NCBI GenBank assembly: GCA_007121535.1
Contig: SKKK01000330.1
Coordinates: 1 to 44,523, forward strand
Direction of reading: 5' to 3'
Source: Planctomycetaceae bacterium
GTDB lineage: Bacteria; Planctomycetota; Planctomycetia; Pirellulales; Pirellulaceae
Length of the DNA stretch: 44,523 nucleotides
Below, piece by piece: positions 8,957-17,674 of this stretch; the first letter of the stretch is position 1; the number at the start of each line of letters is the position of its first letter. The notes beneath the pieces are model-generated. The model made no database searches and was not told where the DNA came from. It saw nothing but the letters and a program-made list of their open reading frames with translations. Position numbers and translations under genes: made by a program.

Positions 8957-10030
8957 TCAAGGTTGCGTGATTCGTGCTCCCGTTCGGTTCAAGGGGGTGG
9001 TCATCATCGTCGGGCAGGGTTGGCCGATGGCCTCGCGAAGACGATCCTGAAAACGTTGGGCGGCCTGTTGATCGGGCTGCAACGCAAACAGCGTGGGGCC
9101 CCAAGAACTCTGGCCCACGCCGCGCACGCCCAACGTGCGGATCGTGTCGACCAGTCGCGCGAGATGAGGACCGTTGTACGGGCCGCCTTGAATCGGGGCA
9201 AAGCACTGACCGGCAAGACGACCGTAGCGGTAGACGCTTTCGCTGAACGAATCGAAGTCTCCTCTAGCCGCCGCCGGCACCATGACTAAACGAATTTCGT
9301 CGATCAGCCGCTGGGTGGTATCGATGGGCACAGCAGGCAGTTTGGCGAAAGCCTGCTGTTCGTCAGGACCAGAGAGTCCGCCGGAGATTTCGGGGCGGAT
9401 CAAAACCACGCGCCACTCGGCAGGCAACGCCAGCCGACAGTCCAGCGGTGCGATCGGTTCTCCCGGCAGTTTCCCGCGTTCGACGATCATGCCGCCTTGG
9501 ACAAAACCGTAGGTGCCCACCGCCGAACGCAAGCCCCGCCCGACGCTCATCGCCAGATCGATCGGCGCGGCCTGCGGGATGGCATACATGGCGTTCAAAC
9601 CGGCAGCGACGGACAAGGCCAATTGGGTGCCGGTACCCAAACCCACGTGTTGCGGCGGTGCGCTTTCGATCAGAATACGGCACGCGGGCAATTCGGGCCA
9701 ACCGTGGAATCGAGTCCAGCGTTCTGCGAATTCGCGAACTCGGCCCGCCAGCACCGCACGTTCGTCGTGCTGCGATTCGGCGTCAGCAGCGTCCGGAACC
9801 GGAGCATCCATCTCAAAACGCAAAGCCGAGGTGATGCGGATACGGACCGCAGGGCGATCGATCATCAGCCCGATGCCGCCGAACTGCCGACCCGTCGGAT
9901 GGCCAAAGGACAACAGGCCGAAATGCAGTCGACTGGGCGCCGTCACTCGGACTTCCGAAACGGATCCGACTGACCGTTTGGACGTGTTTGCCTGACCAAC
10001 CGAATGAGGATGATCGTCGATCAAATCCAT
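8957..10030 (-). CDS. Beta-ribofuranosylaminobenzene 5'-phosphate synthase (GHMP-like)
   Basis: 357 residues. The N-terminal TAPSRLHFGLLSFG and the GHMP-type loop PPQHVGLGTGTQLALSVA identify the beta-RFAP synthase family, along with GGLSGPDEQQAF, and GVGQSSWGPTLFAL near the C-terminus. The enzyme condenses p-aminobenzoate with PRPP, releasing CO2 and pyrophosphate. This is the first committed step of tetrahydromethanopterin biosynthesis, a C1 carrier known in archaea, methylotrophs and planctomycetes. It is the last gene of a minus-strand run containing pabA, pabB and a DHPS-related gene, with 4 bp between it and DUF447. That context strongly supports the function. Confidence 0.88.
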   Translation of the reverse strand: MDLIDDHPHSVGQANTSKRSVGSVSEVRVTAPSRLHFGLLSFGHPTGRQFGGIGLMIDRPAVRIRITSALRFEMDAPVPDAADAESQHDERAVLAGRVREFAERWTRFHGWPELPACRILIESAPPQHVGLGTGTQLALSVAAGLNAMYAIPQAAPIDLAMSVGRGLRSAVGTYGFVQGGMIVERGKLPGEPIAPLDCRLALPAEWRVVLIRPEISGGLSGPDEQQAFAKLPAVPIDTTQRLIDEIRLVMVPAAARGDFDSFSESVYRYGRLAGQCFAPIQGGPYNGPHLARLVDTIRTLGVRGVGQSSWGPTLFALQPDQQAAQRFQDRLREAIGQPCPTMMTTPLNRTGARITQP

Positions 10031-10034
10031 CGGT

Positions 10035-10622
10035 TTACGTCCCTTTTCCCGTCGGAGCCGTTTGCAGGGCCTGCCGCACGTATTGGTCCAGGAACTCGAA
10101 GGCCTTGCGCTCCTGAGGCCCGGCCGTCTTGTCGACCATCACGGCCAGACGCCGGAATTCGTGCAAGATCTGTTCGGGTGGCAGAAACTGGATTCGAGTT
10201 GCCAAGATCGACGCTTCGACAACCGCGTGCTTCGCTCGATTCCACCCGAAAAAGTCCCGGATGCGGCCTTTCCCCACCACTCGGCAAGCGATCGTAGTTC
10301 GCTCCGAGCGATCCTCCAGCGAGCTGACTTCGAATTCATACCAGCGACAAGCTTCGGCCAAAACCCAACCCTGTACCACCTTGGCCTTTACCAACTTGGG
10401 GAGCGGTTCCAAGCGATGCACGGCGGCTCGAGCCAACAGATCGACGTCATCGGTGACGTGCAGCACGCCCTGACCGATACGCTTGAGGTTCTGGTAGGTG
10501 CGAGACGAAGTGTACGGCCGCAGCACGAACTGCGTGATCTGTTGGTCGACCAGAGGTCCCATGGGCGAAATGTTCGCGTCGCCATTCGCGTTGACGGTCG
10601 TGACAATACCTTCCAGAATCAC
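10035..10622 (-). CDS. DUF447 protein, H4MPT-associated
   Basis: About 195 residues if translation starts at the GTG at 10622, where family similarity begins (VILEGIVTTVNANGDANISP, then MGPLVD). An in-frame TTG at 10658 is the alternative; a longer frame to 10775 overlaps PabA and is unlikely. The fold is expected to be an FMN-binding split barrel. Features include YTSSRTYQNLKR and GVLHVTDDVDLLARAA. DUF447 proteins are known from H4MPT/methanofuran gene clusters in methylotrophs and planctomycetes, but their exact step is not established. It sits between pabA and beta-RFAP synthase. Confidence 0.75.
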   Translation of the reverse strand: MILEGIVTTVNANGDANISPMGPLVDQQITQFVLRPYTSSRTYQNLKRIGQGVLHVTDDVDLLARAAVHRLEPLPKLVKAKVVQGWVLAEACRWYEFEVSSLEDRSERTTIACRVVGKGRIRDFFGWNRAKHAVVEASILATRIQFLPPEQILHEFRRLAVMVDKTAGPQERKAFEFLDQYVRQALQTAPTGKGT

Positions 10623-10686
10623 GGGACTCTCGTTGTCTACAGAAGAACGGGCTTGCAATGAAAACCCGCCATCGGGCTTTCCGAGT

Positions 10687-11343
10687 TCAATCTCCTTTAT
10701 TATGGCGGGTTCCGAGGGATTCGGGAACGGTGCTGATGTGAATCGGATTCGCCTCGGGCAACGATTCGGGAACACACAATCCGGCCAAACGAAGAAACTG
10801 GGCCAACAGCTCGTACCCGTGGCTGGTGAGAATCGATTCGGGGTGAAACTGGACGCCCACGGTCAGGTGCTGGCGATGCCGCACGGCCATGATGACGCCG
10901 TCGGACGTTTGCGCGGACACTTCCAGGCAATCGGGCAGCCAGACAGGGTCCACGACCAACGAATGGTAGCGACAAGCGGTCAACGGTTGAGGCAGATGGG
11001 CGAATACGCCTCGCCCATCATGGAAGACTTGACTGGTTCGACCGTGCATCGGTTGGCCCCGGACGACTCGCCCGCCGAAGGCCGCAGCGATCACCTGGTG
11101 CCCCAGACAAACGCCCAGAATCGGGACAGTTGCATGAAGCTGTTGAACCAGCCGGATGGAGATCCCTGCTTCGGCCGGCGTGCAGGGACCGGGCGACAAG
11201 ATCAGTGCCCCGGGACGCAACCGCCGCACGTCGTCCAACGTGATCGCGTCGTTTCGCACGACACGGGTGACTTGCCCCAATTGGACCAAATAGCGAGCCA
11301 GGTTGTGGACGAAACTGTCGTAGTTGTCGATCAGCAGGATCAC
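10687..11343 (-). CDS. pabA: Aminodeoxychorismate/anthranilate synthase, glutamine amidotransferase subunit
   Basis: 218 residues from a GTG at 11343 that overlaps the pabB stop (GTGA), so the two are probably translationally coupled. It begins VILLIDNYDSF, the usual PabA/TrpG start. The class I amidotransferase triad is present: Cys in GVCLGHQVIA, and His and Glu in VQFHPESI; the oxyanion motif is SPGPCTP. It supplies ammonia to the PabB partner. In this operon the product, p-aminobenzoate, would feed beta-RFAP synthase as well as folate. A TrpG role cannot be excluded from this protein alone. Confidence 0.9.
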   Translation of the reverse strand: MILLIDNYDSFVHNLARYLVQLGQVTRVVRNDAITLDDVRRLRPGALILSPGPCTPAEAGISIRLVQQLHATVPILGVCLGHQVIAAAFGGRVVRGQPMHGRTSQVFHDGRGVFAHLPQPLTACRYHSLVVDPVWLPDCLEVSAQTSDGVIMAVRHRQHLTVGVQFHPESILTSHGYELLAQFLRLAGLCVPESLPEANPIHISTVPESLGTRHNKGD

Positions 11344-12785
11344 CGTAGCGCTCGGATCAATCCAGTGGCTTTGTGCCACGTTTCTTCGTACTCTCGGCTC
11401 GGGTCGGATTGGGCGACGATTCCGCCACCCACGGGAAGCTGCCACCAGCCTCGGCCCGCCGTGATGGTGCGTATCAGGATACTCAGATCGACCGTGCCGT
11501 CAAAGCCGAGATAACCCAAAGAACCACAGTAGGCGCCGCGAGCGGTCGGTTCCAACTCGGCGATGATCTCCATGGCCCGCACCTTGGGCGCGCCGGTGAT
11601 CGATCCGCCCGGAAACGAGGTTCGCAGCAGATCCAGCACGGTCGCCTCGGGACGCAAGGTGCCGGTCACCACCGAGACAAGATGCTGGATGTAGGGGTAG
11701 ATCTCCAAGCCACATAATTGAGGGACGCAGATGCTGTCCGGCAAACAGACGGGCGAGAGGTCGTTGCGCAACAGGTCCACGATCATCACATTCTCAGCGC
11801 GGTCCTTCTCGCTTTGCTGTAAGTCGTCGGCCGCGTACAGATCGGCTTCGGGACGCCCCATCCGGCGGCGAGTTCCTTTGATGGGCCGCGTCTCGACTTG
11901 CCCCTGACGAACCGAAAGAAACCGTTCGGGCGAAGCGCTGACGATCTGGAAATCACCCAAGTCGAAATATCCGGCGAACGGCGCCGCGTTGCGGCGCCGC
12001 AGACGCAGGTACAAGCGGGCGGACGCGTCGGCCGCCGGGTACAACAAGCGTTGCGCCAGATTGACTTGGAATACATCGCCCGCCACGATGTAATCGACCA
12101 CGCGTTGCACGGTTCGACGATAATCGTCGGCGGCGAAGTTGCTGGTCAAGCCTTCCAGCCCCGGAACAGGAAACTGCGGCGCCAATTGGTCGCGTAACAC
12201 CGGGCCAACCGGCCCTTCGCGGTTGTCGATGGAGGGGAAGGGAACGTCGGAAGGTTTGCGATCCACATCCAGCCAACTGCGAAATTCGATGGCCCGCTGA
12301 CGTGCCCGGTCAGCGCGCTGCTGCGGTTGTTCTTCGGGCAAGCCTTGTGATACGATCCACGCGCGACTCGCCACGTGATCGATCGTCAATACGACATCGT
12401 ACAGTCCAATCGCCAGAGCAGGGACCTCGAATTCATCGAATCGTGGTCGAGCGATCCGTTCAAGACTGCGATGCAGGTCGTAGGCCAGCAACCCCGCTGC
12501 CCCGCCTTGGAACGGAGGCAGGTGGTCTTGGCGCCGGGTGCGATAACGTTCCCAGCGAAGTCCCAGTTCGGCCAACGCATCCTGGCCATCCGCCGGGACT
12601 TCCAGATACTCGAACGGATCGGCGGTCAGAAAAGAGTAACGTCCAAGCTGGGGATGCCGCTGGGCGCTGTCCAGGAATAACGCATGCGGGCGGTCAACCA
12701 AAGCCAGGAAAGCTCGTTCCACGTCCGGAACTTCGGGCAACTCGATGACATAAGGGCAAAACGCGGCCAAATGCGTCCTTTCCAT
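11340..12785 (-). CDS. pabB: Aminodeoxychorismate synthase component I
   Basis: 481 residues of the chorismate-utilising family. The decisive motif is PIKGTRRR near residue 300: the Lys is characteristic of PabB, where TrpE has PIAGT. Also visible are FQVNLAQRL, EKDRAENVMIVDLLRNDL, FPGGSITGAPKVRAMEII and GGGIVAQSDPSREYEETWHKA. It converts chorismate to 4-amino-4-deoxychorismate with ammonia from PabA. No lyase (PabC) gene is seen in this window. It lies 9 bp after the DHPS-related gene and overlaps pabA by 4 bp. Confidence 0.9.
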   Translation of the reverse strand: MERTHLAAFCPYVIELPEVPDVERAFLALVDRPHALFLDSAQRHPQLGRYSFLTADPFEYLEVPADGQDALAELGLRWERYRTRRQDHLPPFQGGAAGLLAYDLHRSLERIARPRFDEFEVPALAIGLYDVVLTIDHVASRAWIVSQGLPEEQPQQRADRARQRAIEFRSWLDVDRKPSDVPFPSIDNREGPVGPVLRDQLAPQFPVPGLEGLTSNFAADDYRRTVQRVVDYIVAGDVFQVNLAQRLLYPAADASARLYLRLRRRNAAPFAGYFDLGDFQIVSASPERFLSVRQGQVETRPIKGTRRRMGRPEADLYAADDLQQSEKDRAENVMIVDLLRNDLSPVCLPDSICVPQLCGLEIYPYIQHLVSVVTGTLRPEATVLDLLRTSFPGGSITGAPKVRAMEIIAELEPTARGAYCGSLGYLGFDGTVDLSILIRTITAGRGWWQLPVGGGIVAQSDPSREYEETWHKATGLIRALR

Positions 12786-12794
12786 CCCGGATGC

Positions 12795-14174
12795 TCACGA
12801 CTTTCGATTCCGATGCGACTGTTCGGGCACGGTCAAGTATCCCCAGTCCAACGCCTCGTCCTGGCGATACTCTTTGTCCAGCGTCAACGCGGTGACCGCT
12901 TTGGCCATCTCGTAGCCCAGATAAAACGCGTGGGAAGCATCCAGGTTGTCGTGTGATGTTTCCAGAAGCTGTGCGAACAGACGGAAAGGGTCCGATTCCT
13001 GCAGATGAACGCGCGAATTGAACAAGTGGACCAGCCCGTCTTCCGCCACGATGCGATAGTTCTTGTCCTTGATGCTGGACGCCAACTGGTCCAATTGCTG
13101 GCGACCGTAACGGTGGACACGCGGGTCGCGCAACAACACCAAGTCCGACTCCAATCGCTTCGGAGGAAGCCCGTGCCGCACCGCGTAGTGCACCAGACGG
13201 CGAGCCAGATCGCATTCGCGGACGGCAGTCCGAGCCCAATTGATGACTTGGGTGGTCAGCACGCTGCGGATGCCCAGTTCCTGGCAGATGCCCAACAGCA
13301 GGACGTTGATCGCCGCCGAATCGGTATCGGTCAACTCGGTCAGATTGCCAATCCCCATCATCATTTCAGCCTGCGGATAACGCCGTCGTACCTCCGCGTA
13401 GCGGTTCAAACTGGCGGCGAATCCACAACCGATCGGCTCCAGGATCGGGTCGATCCGAAATGGTACTCCGGCGGCCGTCAACGACTGGACGGTCTGGTCC
13501 AAACCTGCCAGCGAGGCGAAGTCGTCCGGGACCACGACGATCTCGCAACCCCAGTCGACCGCCGCCCTCCAGTTGCTCGAATTCACCGACAGCACCAGGT
13601 CGGCACCTGCTCGTACGGCGGCTTCGACTTCGACTGCATTCCAACTATCGATGGAAACGCGATGACCGTCATCCCGCAAGGCTCGCACGCAATCTCCCAC
13701 TTGTCGCCACGGATCTCCCGGTTCACAACCGACGTCGATCCAATCGGCGCCCGCTTGAGCCAACTGACCGGCCTGCCAGCGGACTTCCTCCAGCGTCAGA
13801 CGGGGCGCATGATTGATCTCGGCCAGGATCTGAATGTCGTGGTCGCCGTAGTCGTCGCCGCGGCCTGCTGCCTGGCCAAAGTACTCCGGCAGTTCGCGCA
13901 GGTCCTTCGGCCCCAATTCGATCGGCACCTGGCAGCGTTGTTGCAGCGGCCGCAGGTCGCCATCGCAGTAACCGGGCAGGATCACTCGCGTCGTCTCCGG
14001 CGGCAAGTCGATCTTGCGGGCAATCCAGGCCGGAGTCATCAGGGCGGCGACGGTGATGGGCATCACCCCGATGGAATAGGCGAATCCGATTTCATCGGCG
14101 ATCCGCTGGACAGTTTCCTGCAATGCCACCTGGGCGAGTCGTCCCGTTACGAAGTGAAAATGCTCGCGGCTCAT
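12795..14174 (-). CDS. Dihydropteroate synthase-related protein (H4MPT biosynthesis)
   Basis: 459 residues. It opens HFHFVTGRLAQVALQETV, an N-terminal domain specific to the DHPS-related family. A DHPS-like TIM barrel starts near residue 140: GADWIDVGCEPGDP, VSIDSWNAVEV, LVLSVNSSN, and MMMGIGNLTELTDTDSAAIN. These replace the canonical folate DHPS motifs. The family is found in H4MPT producers and is thought to join the pterin and the ribofuranosyl-aniline parts. The start ATG lies 4 bp after the stop of the CPBP protease gene. The reaction is inferred from family and neighbours. Confidence 0.85.
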   Translation of the reverse strand: MSREHFHFVTGRLAQVALQETVQRIADEIGFAYSIGVMPITVAALMTPAWIARKIDLPPETTRVILPGYCDGDLRPLQQRCQVPIELGPKDLRELPEYFGQAAGRGDDYGDHDIQILAEINHAPRLTLEEVRWQAGQLAQAGADWIDVGCEPGDPWRQVGDCVRALRDDGHRVSIDSWNAVEVEAAVRAGADLVLSVNSSNWRAAVDWGCEIVVVPDDFASLAGLDQTVQSLTAAGVPFRIDPILEPIGCGFAASLNRYAEVRRRYPQAEMMMGIGNLTELTDTDSAAINVLLLGICQELGIRSVLTTQVINWARTAVRECDLARRLVHYAVRHGLPPKRLESDLVLLRDPRVHRYGRQQLDQLASSIKDKNYRIVAEDGLVHLFNSRVHLQESDPFRLFAQLLETSHDNLDASHAFYLGYEMAKAVTALTLDKEYRQDEALDWGYLTVPEQSHRNRKS

Positions 14175-14178
14175 GGCT

Positions 14179-14910
14179 CTACATCAGAAAATCGCCCATC
14201 ATCTGGAACCCGATCAAAAAAATGGCCGCATCGATCAGCAAATGACTGATCCACGGACCATACAAAGATCCGCTGCGCTGGTACAACCAAGCCCAAAAGG
14301 CTCCCCCGACAGCAACGGAAACGGAGAAAAACCAAGTCCACGGCGAAAACCAACCGAAATAGGTCGTCAGCAGAATCACGTGGTGCGAGGCAAAAGCGAT
14401 GCTGGATAAGAGGATGGCCCAGTTTACGGACACGTATCGACGCAACCGACCAAAGACGTACCAACGCCAGTAGTATTCTTCCAGCAACGAGTGAACGAGA
14501 CTGTAGAAAATGCCCAAGGCCAGGTAGCCGACCAACGAATCGACACCCAATTCGATAACCTTGGTGCGGATTTCGTCTGCAGCCGCTTGCAGCTCGCCGC
14601 GAGGCTCCAAGACCTGGTGCCAGCCGACGATCATCGTCACGAATACCAGCAGCCCGAAACCGAATCCTCCGGATACGCCTCGCCACGTGGCTGCGATCCA
14701 GCCAAGCCGTTCACGGCAGATCAACCCCACCCAGACGACCGGCAGCGCGAATTGGACGCTCTTGCCCACAATAGCCACCCCGCGTTGCAAGGCCGGGTGG
14801 CTGCCGGACAACAGGACGAAATACACCCACGTGATCACCAAGGGCAGCACCATCGCCACCCCCAACACGATGCGATCGCCTCGGGCGAAGCCGCTCGGCT
14901 TAGCGCTCAC
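14179..14910 (-). CDS. CPBP family intramembrane glutamic protease
   Basis: 243 residues from a GTG at 14910 that overlaps the previous stop (GTGA). The protein has about seven hydrophobic segments. The Abi/CAAX protease motifs are in order: LLEEYYWRW (EExxxR), FASHHVILL (second motif with His) and ISHLLIDAA (final His and Asp). Members are inner-membrane proteases, in bacteria mostly of unknown substrate. Its position between the acidic protein and the H4MPT genes, with 4-bp junctions on both sides, implies co-transcription, but no functional link to the pathway is known. Confidence 0.85.
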   Translation of the reverse strand: MSAKPSGFARGDRIVLGVAMVLPLVITWVYFVLLSGSHPALQRGVAIVGKSVQFALPVVWVGLICRERLGWIAATWRGVSGGFGFGLLVFVTMIVGWHQVLEPRGELQAAADEIRTKVIELGVDSLVGYLALGIFYSLVHSLLEEYYWRWYVFGRLRRYVSVNWAILLSSIAFASHHVILLTTYFGWFSPWTWFFSVSVAVGGAFWAWLYQRSGSLYGPWISHLLIDAAIFLIGFQMMGDFLM

Positions 14911-16130
14911 GATCGACGCCCGCGACCTCGGCCCCGTCCCCGGTTTCCATTTCCGGGGTTCCGAGCCCGAGATTCCATATTGTTTGAAATCACCAGCGCG
15001 ATCGCTTCGCTCCACGTGGGGATCTTGCGATGCTTGACACTCGCCACTGAAAGATCATCGTCTTCGTCGTCGGACATTTCATCGTGCTGTTCGTCATCCA
15101 GGTCCTGGGCAGCATCGCTTTCTTCCGCCACGCCGGTCGACACTCGGACCGACTCTTGATCGCCGTCCGACGATTCATCTTCGGCGGTTTCGCCTGCTTG
15201 TCGCGTTACGCCGTCCCCGGCAGTTCTCTTGCGGCGACGGCGACGGCGGCGACGGCGGCGAGGCTCATCGCCGCCTTCCGCCTCGGCGGCCGGAGCATCG
15301 GCGTCCGCCGGACCCTCGTCGCTGTCAAGCAGCTTGAACTCGGCGTCATCCTCATCTTCTTCACTCGGCTCTTCATCCGCTTCTTCATCCTCATCTTCGC
15401 CAAAGTCGGGTACTTCCTCGCGTCGTTCGGCGACGGCCGGAGATGGAGAAGCGGCATCGTCGTCCCACGCCTCGTCAAAAATCCGATCGAGAGCCCCCGG
15501 TGCGTCGAGCGAAAAACTCTCGTCTTCGAACAGAGAAGGCGGCTTGCGCGAAGCAACGTCAGACGTTGCCTGCGACACATCGTCAGACACGTCGCTGCCT
15601 GGATCGTCATCGCTATGTTCGTCAGACTCGACCACCACAGCTTCGACCACAGCCTCGACCTCGATGTCCCGTTCTCCAACGACGGCTTGCGACTCCGACA
15701 AAATGGCCGACGGCGATTGGTCCTCATCGGCACCCTCGTCAACCGGCTCGGCTTCGAGTTCCGGCTCATCCGCCGCCAATTCCGGTTCTTCTTCGGGCAC
15801 CTCGATACCCAGTTCTCCCGCCAAGCCTGCCCAGTGGGTCGCATCGACCGCGGCGGATTTGGGCCGCGGGCGAGACCGCTCCCGCTGCTTGGGCAAAGCG
15901 GGCGCTTCCGTTACTTCGACTGTGTCCGCCTCCTGCAAGGAGGATAGCTCGTCGCTGGACGTCCGATCATCCCCATCCTCCAAGCGTGCCGCAGGTGACG
16001 GCGAGTCGCCCACAGTTTCACCCGAATCTTCACCCGTTTGCTCTTCTGGCGGCTCGGGCTCTGGCGGAACACTGACATCCAGCAGCAGAGCCAACGCCTT
16101 CCAGTGGTCCTGGGACTTCGAATCACTCAC
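14907..16130 (-). CDS. Acidic disordered protein with poly-Arg tract and RG-rich tail
   Basis: 407 residues from a GTG at 16130 with GAGGA about 7 bp upstream; the frame continues to 16226 but without a better start. Most of the chain is Asp/Glu/Ser-rich and predicted disordered. Two copies of a short motif occur: DHWKALALLLDVSVPPEPEP near residue 8, and THWAGLAGELGIEVPEEEPE near residue 97. A run of ten Arg (then KR) follows near residue 308. The C-terminus has a folded-looking KIPTWSEAIALVISNNMESR and then an RGRGRGR tail. Such basic RG tails often bind nucleic acid. I do not recognise a named family. Confidence 0.75.
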   Translation of the reverse strand: MSDSKSQDHWKALALLLDVSVPPEPEPPEEQTGEDSGETVGDSPSPAARLEDGDDRTSSDELSSLQEADTVEVTEAPALPKQRERSRPRPKSAAVDATHWAGLAGELGIEVPEEEPELAADEPELEAEPVDEGADEDQSPSAILSESQAVVGERDIEVEAVVEAVVVESDEHSDDDPGSDVSDDVSQATSDVASRKPPSLFEDESFSLDAPGALDRIFDEAWDDDAASPSPAVAERREEVPDFGEDEDEEADEEPSEEDEDDAEFKLLDSDEGPADADAPAAEAEGGDEPRRRRRRRRRRKRTAGDGVTRQAGETAEDESSDGDQESVRVSTGVAEESDAAQDLDDEQHDEMSDDEDDDLSVASVKHRKIPTWSEAIALVISNNMESRARNPGNGNRGRGRGRGRRS

Positions 16131-16238
16131 GATGGTTTCCTCGATATGTTCACAACGCCTGCAAGCCCTTCTGTAACGGAATATACCGATTCGTCGCCGA
16201 TTCGTAAAGGACGCAAGATATCCCATCCATCGGTAGGG

Positions 16239-17297
16239 CTATTTCCTGCCCAGCATGCGGTCTAAGGCGTCGGAAGTTTGGTATACAAGCGCGTCTGGAA
16301 AATGTTGGAACGGGTGGAAGTACTCGAAGGTCAAATACCCTCGATAACCTATCTTGTCCAGAGCCTCGATGACCGCCGGCCAGTTGGTCGTTCCATCCAG
16401 CAACGTACGGAACGTGTGCAGCGTGAATTCGTGCGTCCGCTGATCCCATTCCTTGAAGTGGATGTTCTTGATGCGTTTTCCCAGGATCGGAATCCAATGT
16501 TCCGGGAACTGGTACTGCATGATATTGCCCGTATCAAAATGCACTTGGACATGCGGGTCATCGAACTGGTCGACGAAAGCCACCATTTCTTCCGGGCTGA
16601 ATAAAAACCCGTTGGCGAAGATGTTTTCCATATTCAGGTACACCCCGGCCTTGGTCGCCAGCGGCAGCAGATGCTCGATGGCTTGGCGAGCACGCTGGTG
16701 GCACACGTCGCTGGGAACCGGCGGCACGTCGTCCAGCCAGGGCACGTACACGGCCCCGGGGACGATCAGCAAGTCCTCGGTCCCCACCAGTTGGGCCGCT
16801 TGAATCATTTGACGAGCCAGTTGCAGCCCTTGTTCTCGGCGTTCGGGATCTTCGTGCGTCAAACTGTAGGGCCAGAACAAGAATGAACAAACACCGCTGA
16901 TCGCAATACCCACCTTTTCGGCGAGCCGGCCAATCCCCCGGATTTCGTCTGGCGTCGATTCTGCAGAGAATTCGCCATCCAAGGCAAAGTTGATCTCGAC
17001 ACCGTCGAAGCCCGCGTCCTTGGCCAATCGAAAGCAGTCTTCCAGCGACATCTTGTCGGGGAATGGGAACGCCCACAGATTGATCGATTTTTTCATATCA
17101 TATCGGCGCGGCGGTTTCGCCGCCGCCGTATCGGGAGCTACGGAAGGTTGGCTTTCCGGGTCCGCGCCAAGGCCCTGGCGGCCGAGGAAGGCAGCACCAA
17201 AAGCAGCCGAATACGCCAGCCACTCGCGGCGCCCTAAACCTGCGGGAACGGACGAATCGCTACTGCGGATGCTTCGGTTGGTTCGAGAATCGGTCAT
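16239..17297 (-). CDS. Secreted TIM-barrel sugar isomerase/epimerase-like protein
   Basis: 352 residues. The N-terminus holds a twin-arginine-like signal, GRREWLAYSAAFGAAFLG, at about residues 22-39, so export by Tat is likely. From residue 68 it is a xylose isomerase-like TIM barrel close to hydroxypyruvate isomerase: FDGVEINFALDGEFS, LLIVPGAVYVPW, LNMENIFANGF (metal Glu), VQVHFDTGN (Asp), KNIHFKEWD (His and Glu) and YLTFEYFHPF. Tat-exported members of this superfamily are common in planctomycetes, with unknown substrates. It precedes the 16130 gene by 108 bp on the same strand. Confidence 0.8.
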   Translation of the reverse strand: MTDSRTNRSIRSSDSSVPAGLGRREWLAYSAAFGAAFLGRQGLGADPESQPSVAPDTAAAKPPRRYDMKKSINLWAFPFPDKMSLEDCFRLAKDAGFDGVEINFALDGEFSAESTPDEIRGIGRLAEKVGIAISGVCSFLFWPYSLTHEDPERREQGLQLARQMIQAAQLVGTEDLLIVPGAVYVPWLDDVPPVPSDVCHQRARQAIEHLLPLATKAGVYLNMENIFANGFLFSPEEMVAFVDQFDDPHVQVHFDTGNIMQYQFPEHWIPILGKRIKNIHFKEWDQRTHEFTLHTFRTLLDGTTNWPAVIEALDKIGYRGYLTFEYFHPFQHFPDALVYQTSDALDRMLGRK

Positions 17298-17674
17298 GAT
17301 ATCCCCCCACTAAGATTGCTGGAAAAGCACGGCCTGCCAAACAATTCAACCATCGTATCGGCCAGCACTCCGTGTATCAAGGTATGCCGTTGAGCGATGT
17401 TCCCTGATTACGAAACGCCATCCGATTATACCGGAAAAAACCAGTCCTAACGCTTGTGAGCGGAGAATTTCCATATTTGGCGGATTGACCTTCGCGCTAC
17501 AGGCATGGTACAATTGAGCCGGAGATTGCAGCCTATTTGTCGAGATGTAGCCGAGTCCACACGGGCTTTGCTCATGCTGCCAGCATTTTTCCACGTTTGG
17601 ATTCGGTTCGGATGTCCCAGACCTTGGGGCCGATCTTTGGTTTTTTTGACCCTCAATTTTCAAGGAACCTAATC
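17298..17674. other. Intergenic region between divergent genes
   Basis: This stretch separates the minus-strand isomerase-like gene from the plus-strand DUF1559 gene. I see one good sigma-70-like promoter (17485-17514) with a leader of about 150 bases, and no gene or repeat. Confidence 0.5.
17485..17514 (+). promoter_or_regulatory. Sigma-70-like promoter for the DUF1559 gene
   Basis: TTGACC (17485-17490) and TACAAT (17509-17514) are separated by 18 bp. Transcription would begin near 17521, leaving a leader of about 154 bases before the ATG at 17675. Confidence 0.6.

Noticed and set aside
13005-14249. 414-codon plus-strand frame opposite the DHPS-related gene
   Set aside because: Shadow; no domain, no start signal.
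15229-16176. Ser-rich plus-strand frame starting with poly-Arg
   Set aside because: Mirror of the acidic low-complexity gene on the minus strand; composition explained by it.
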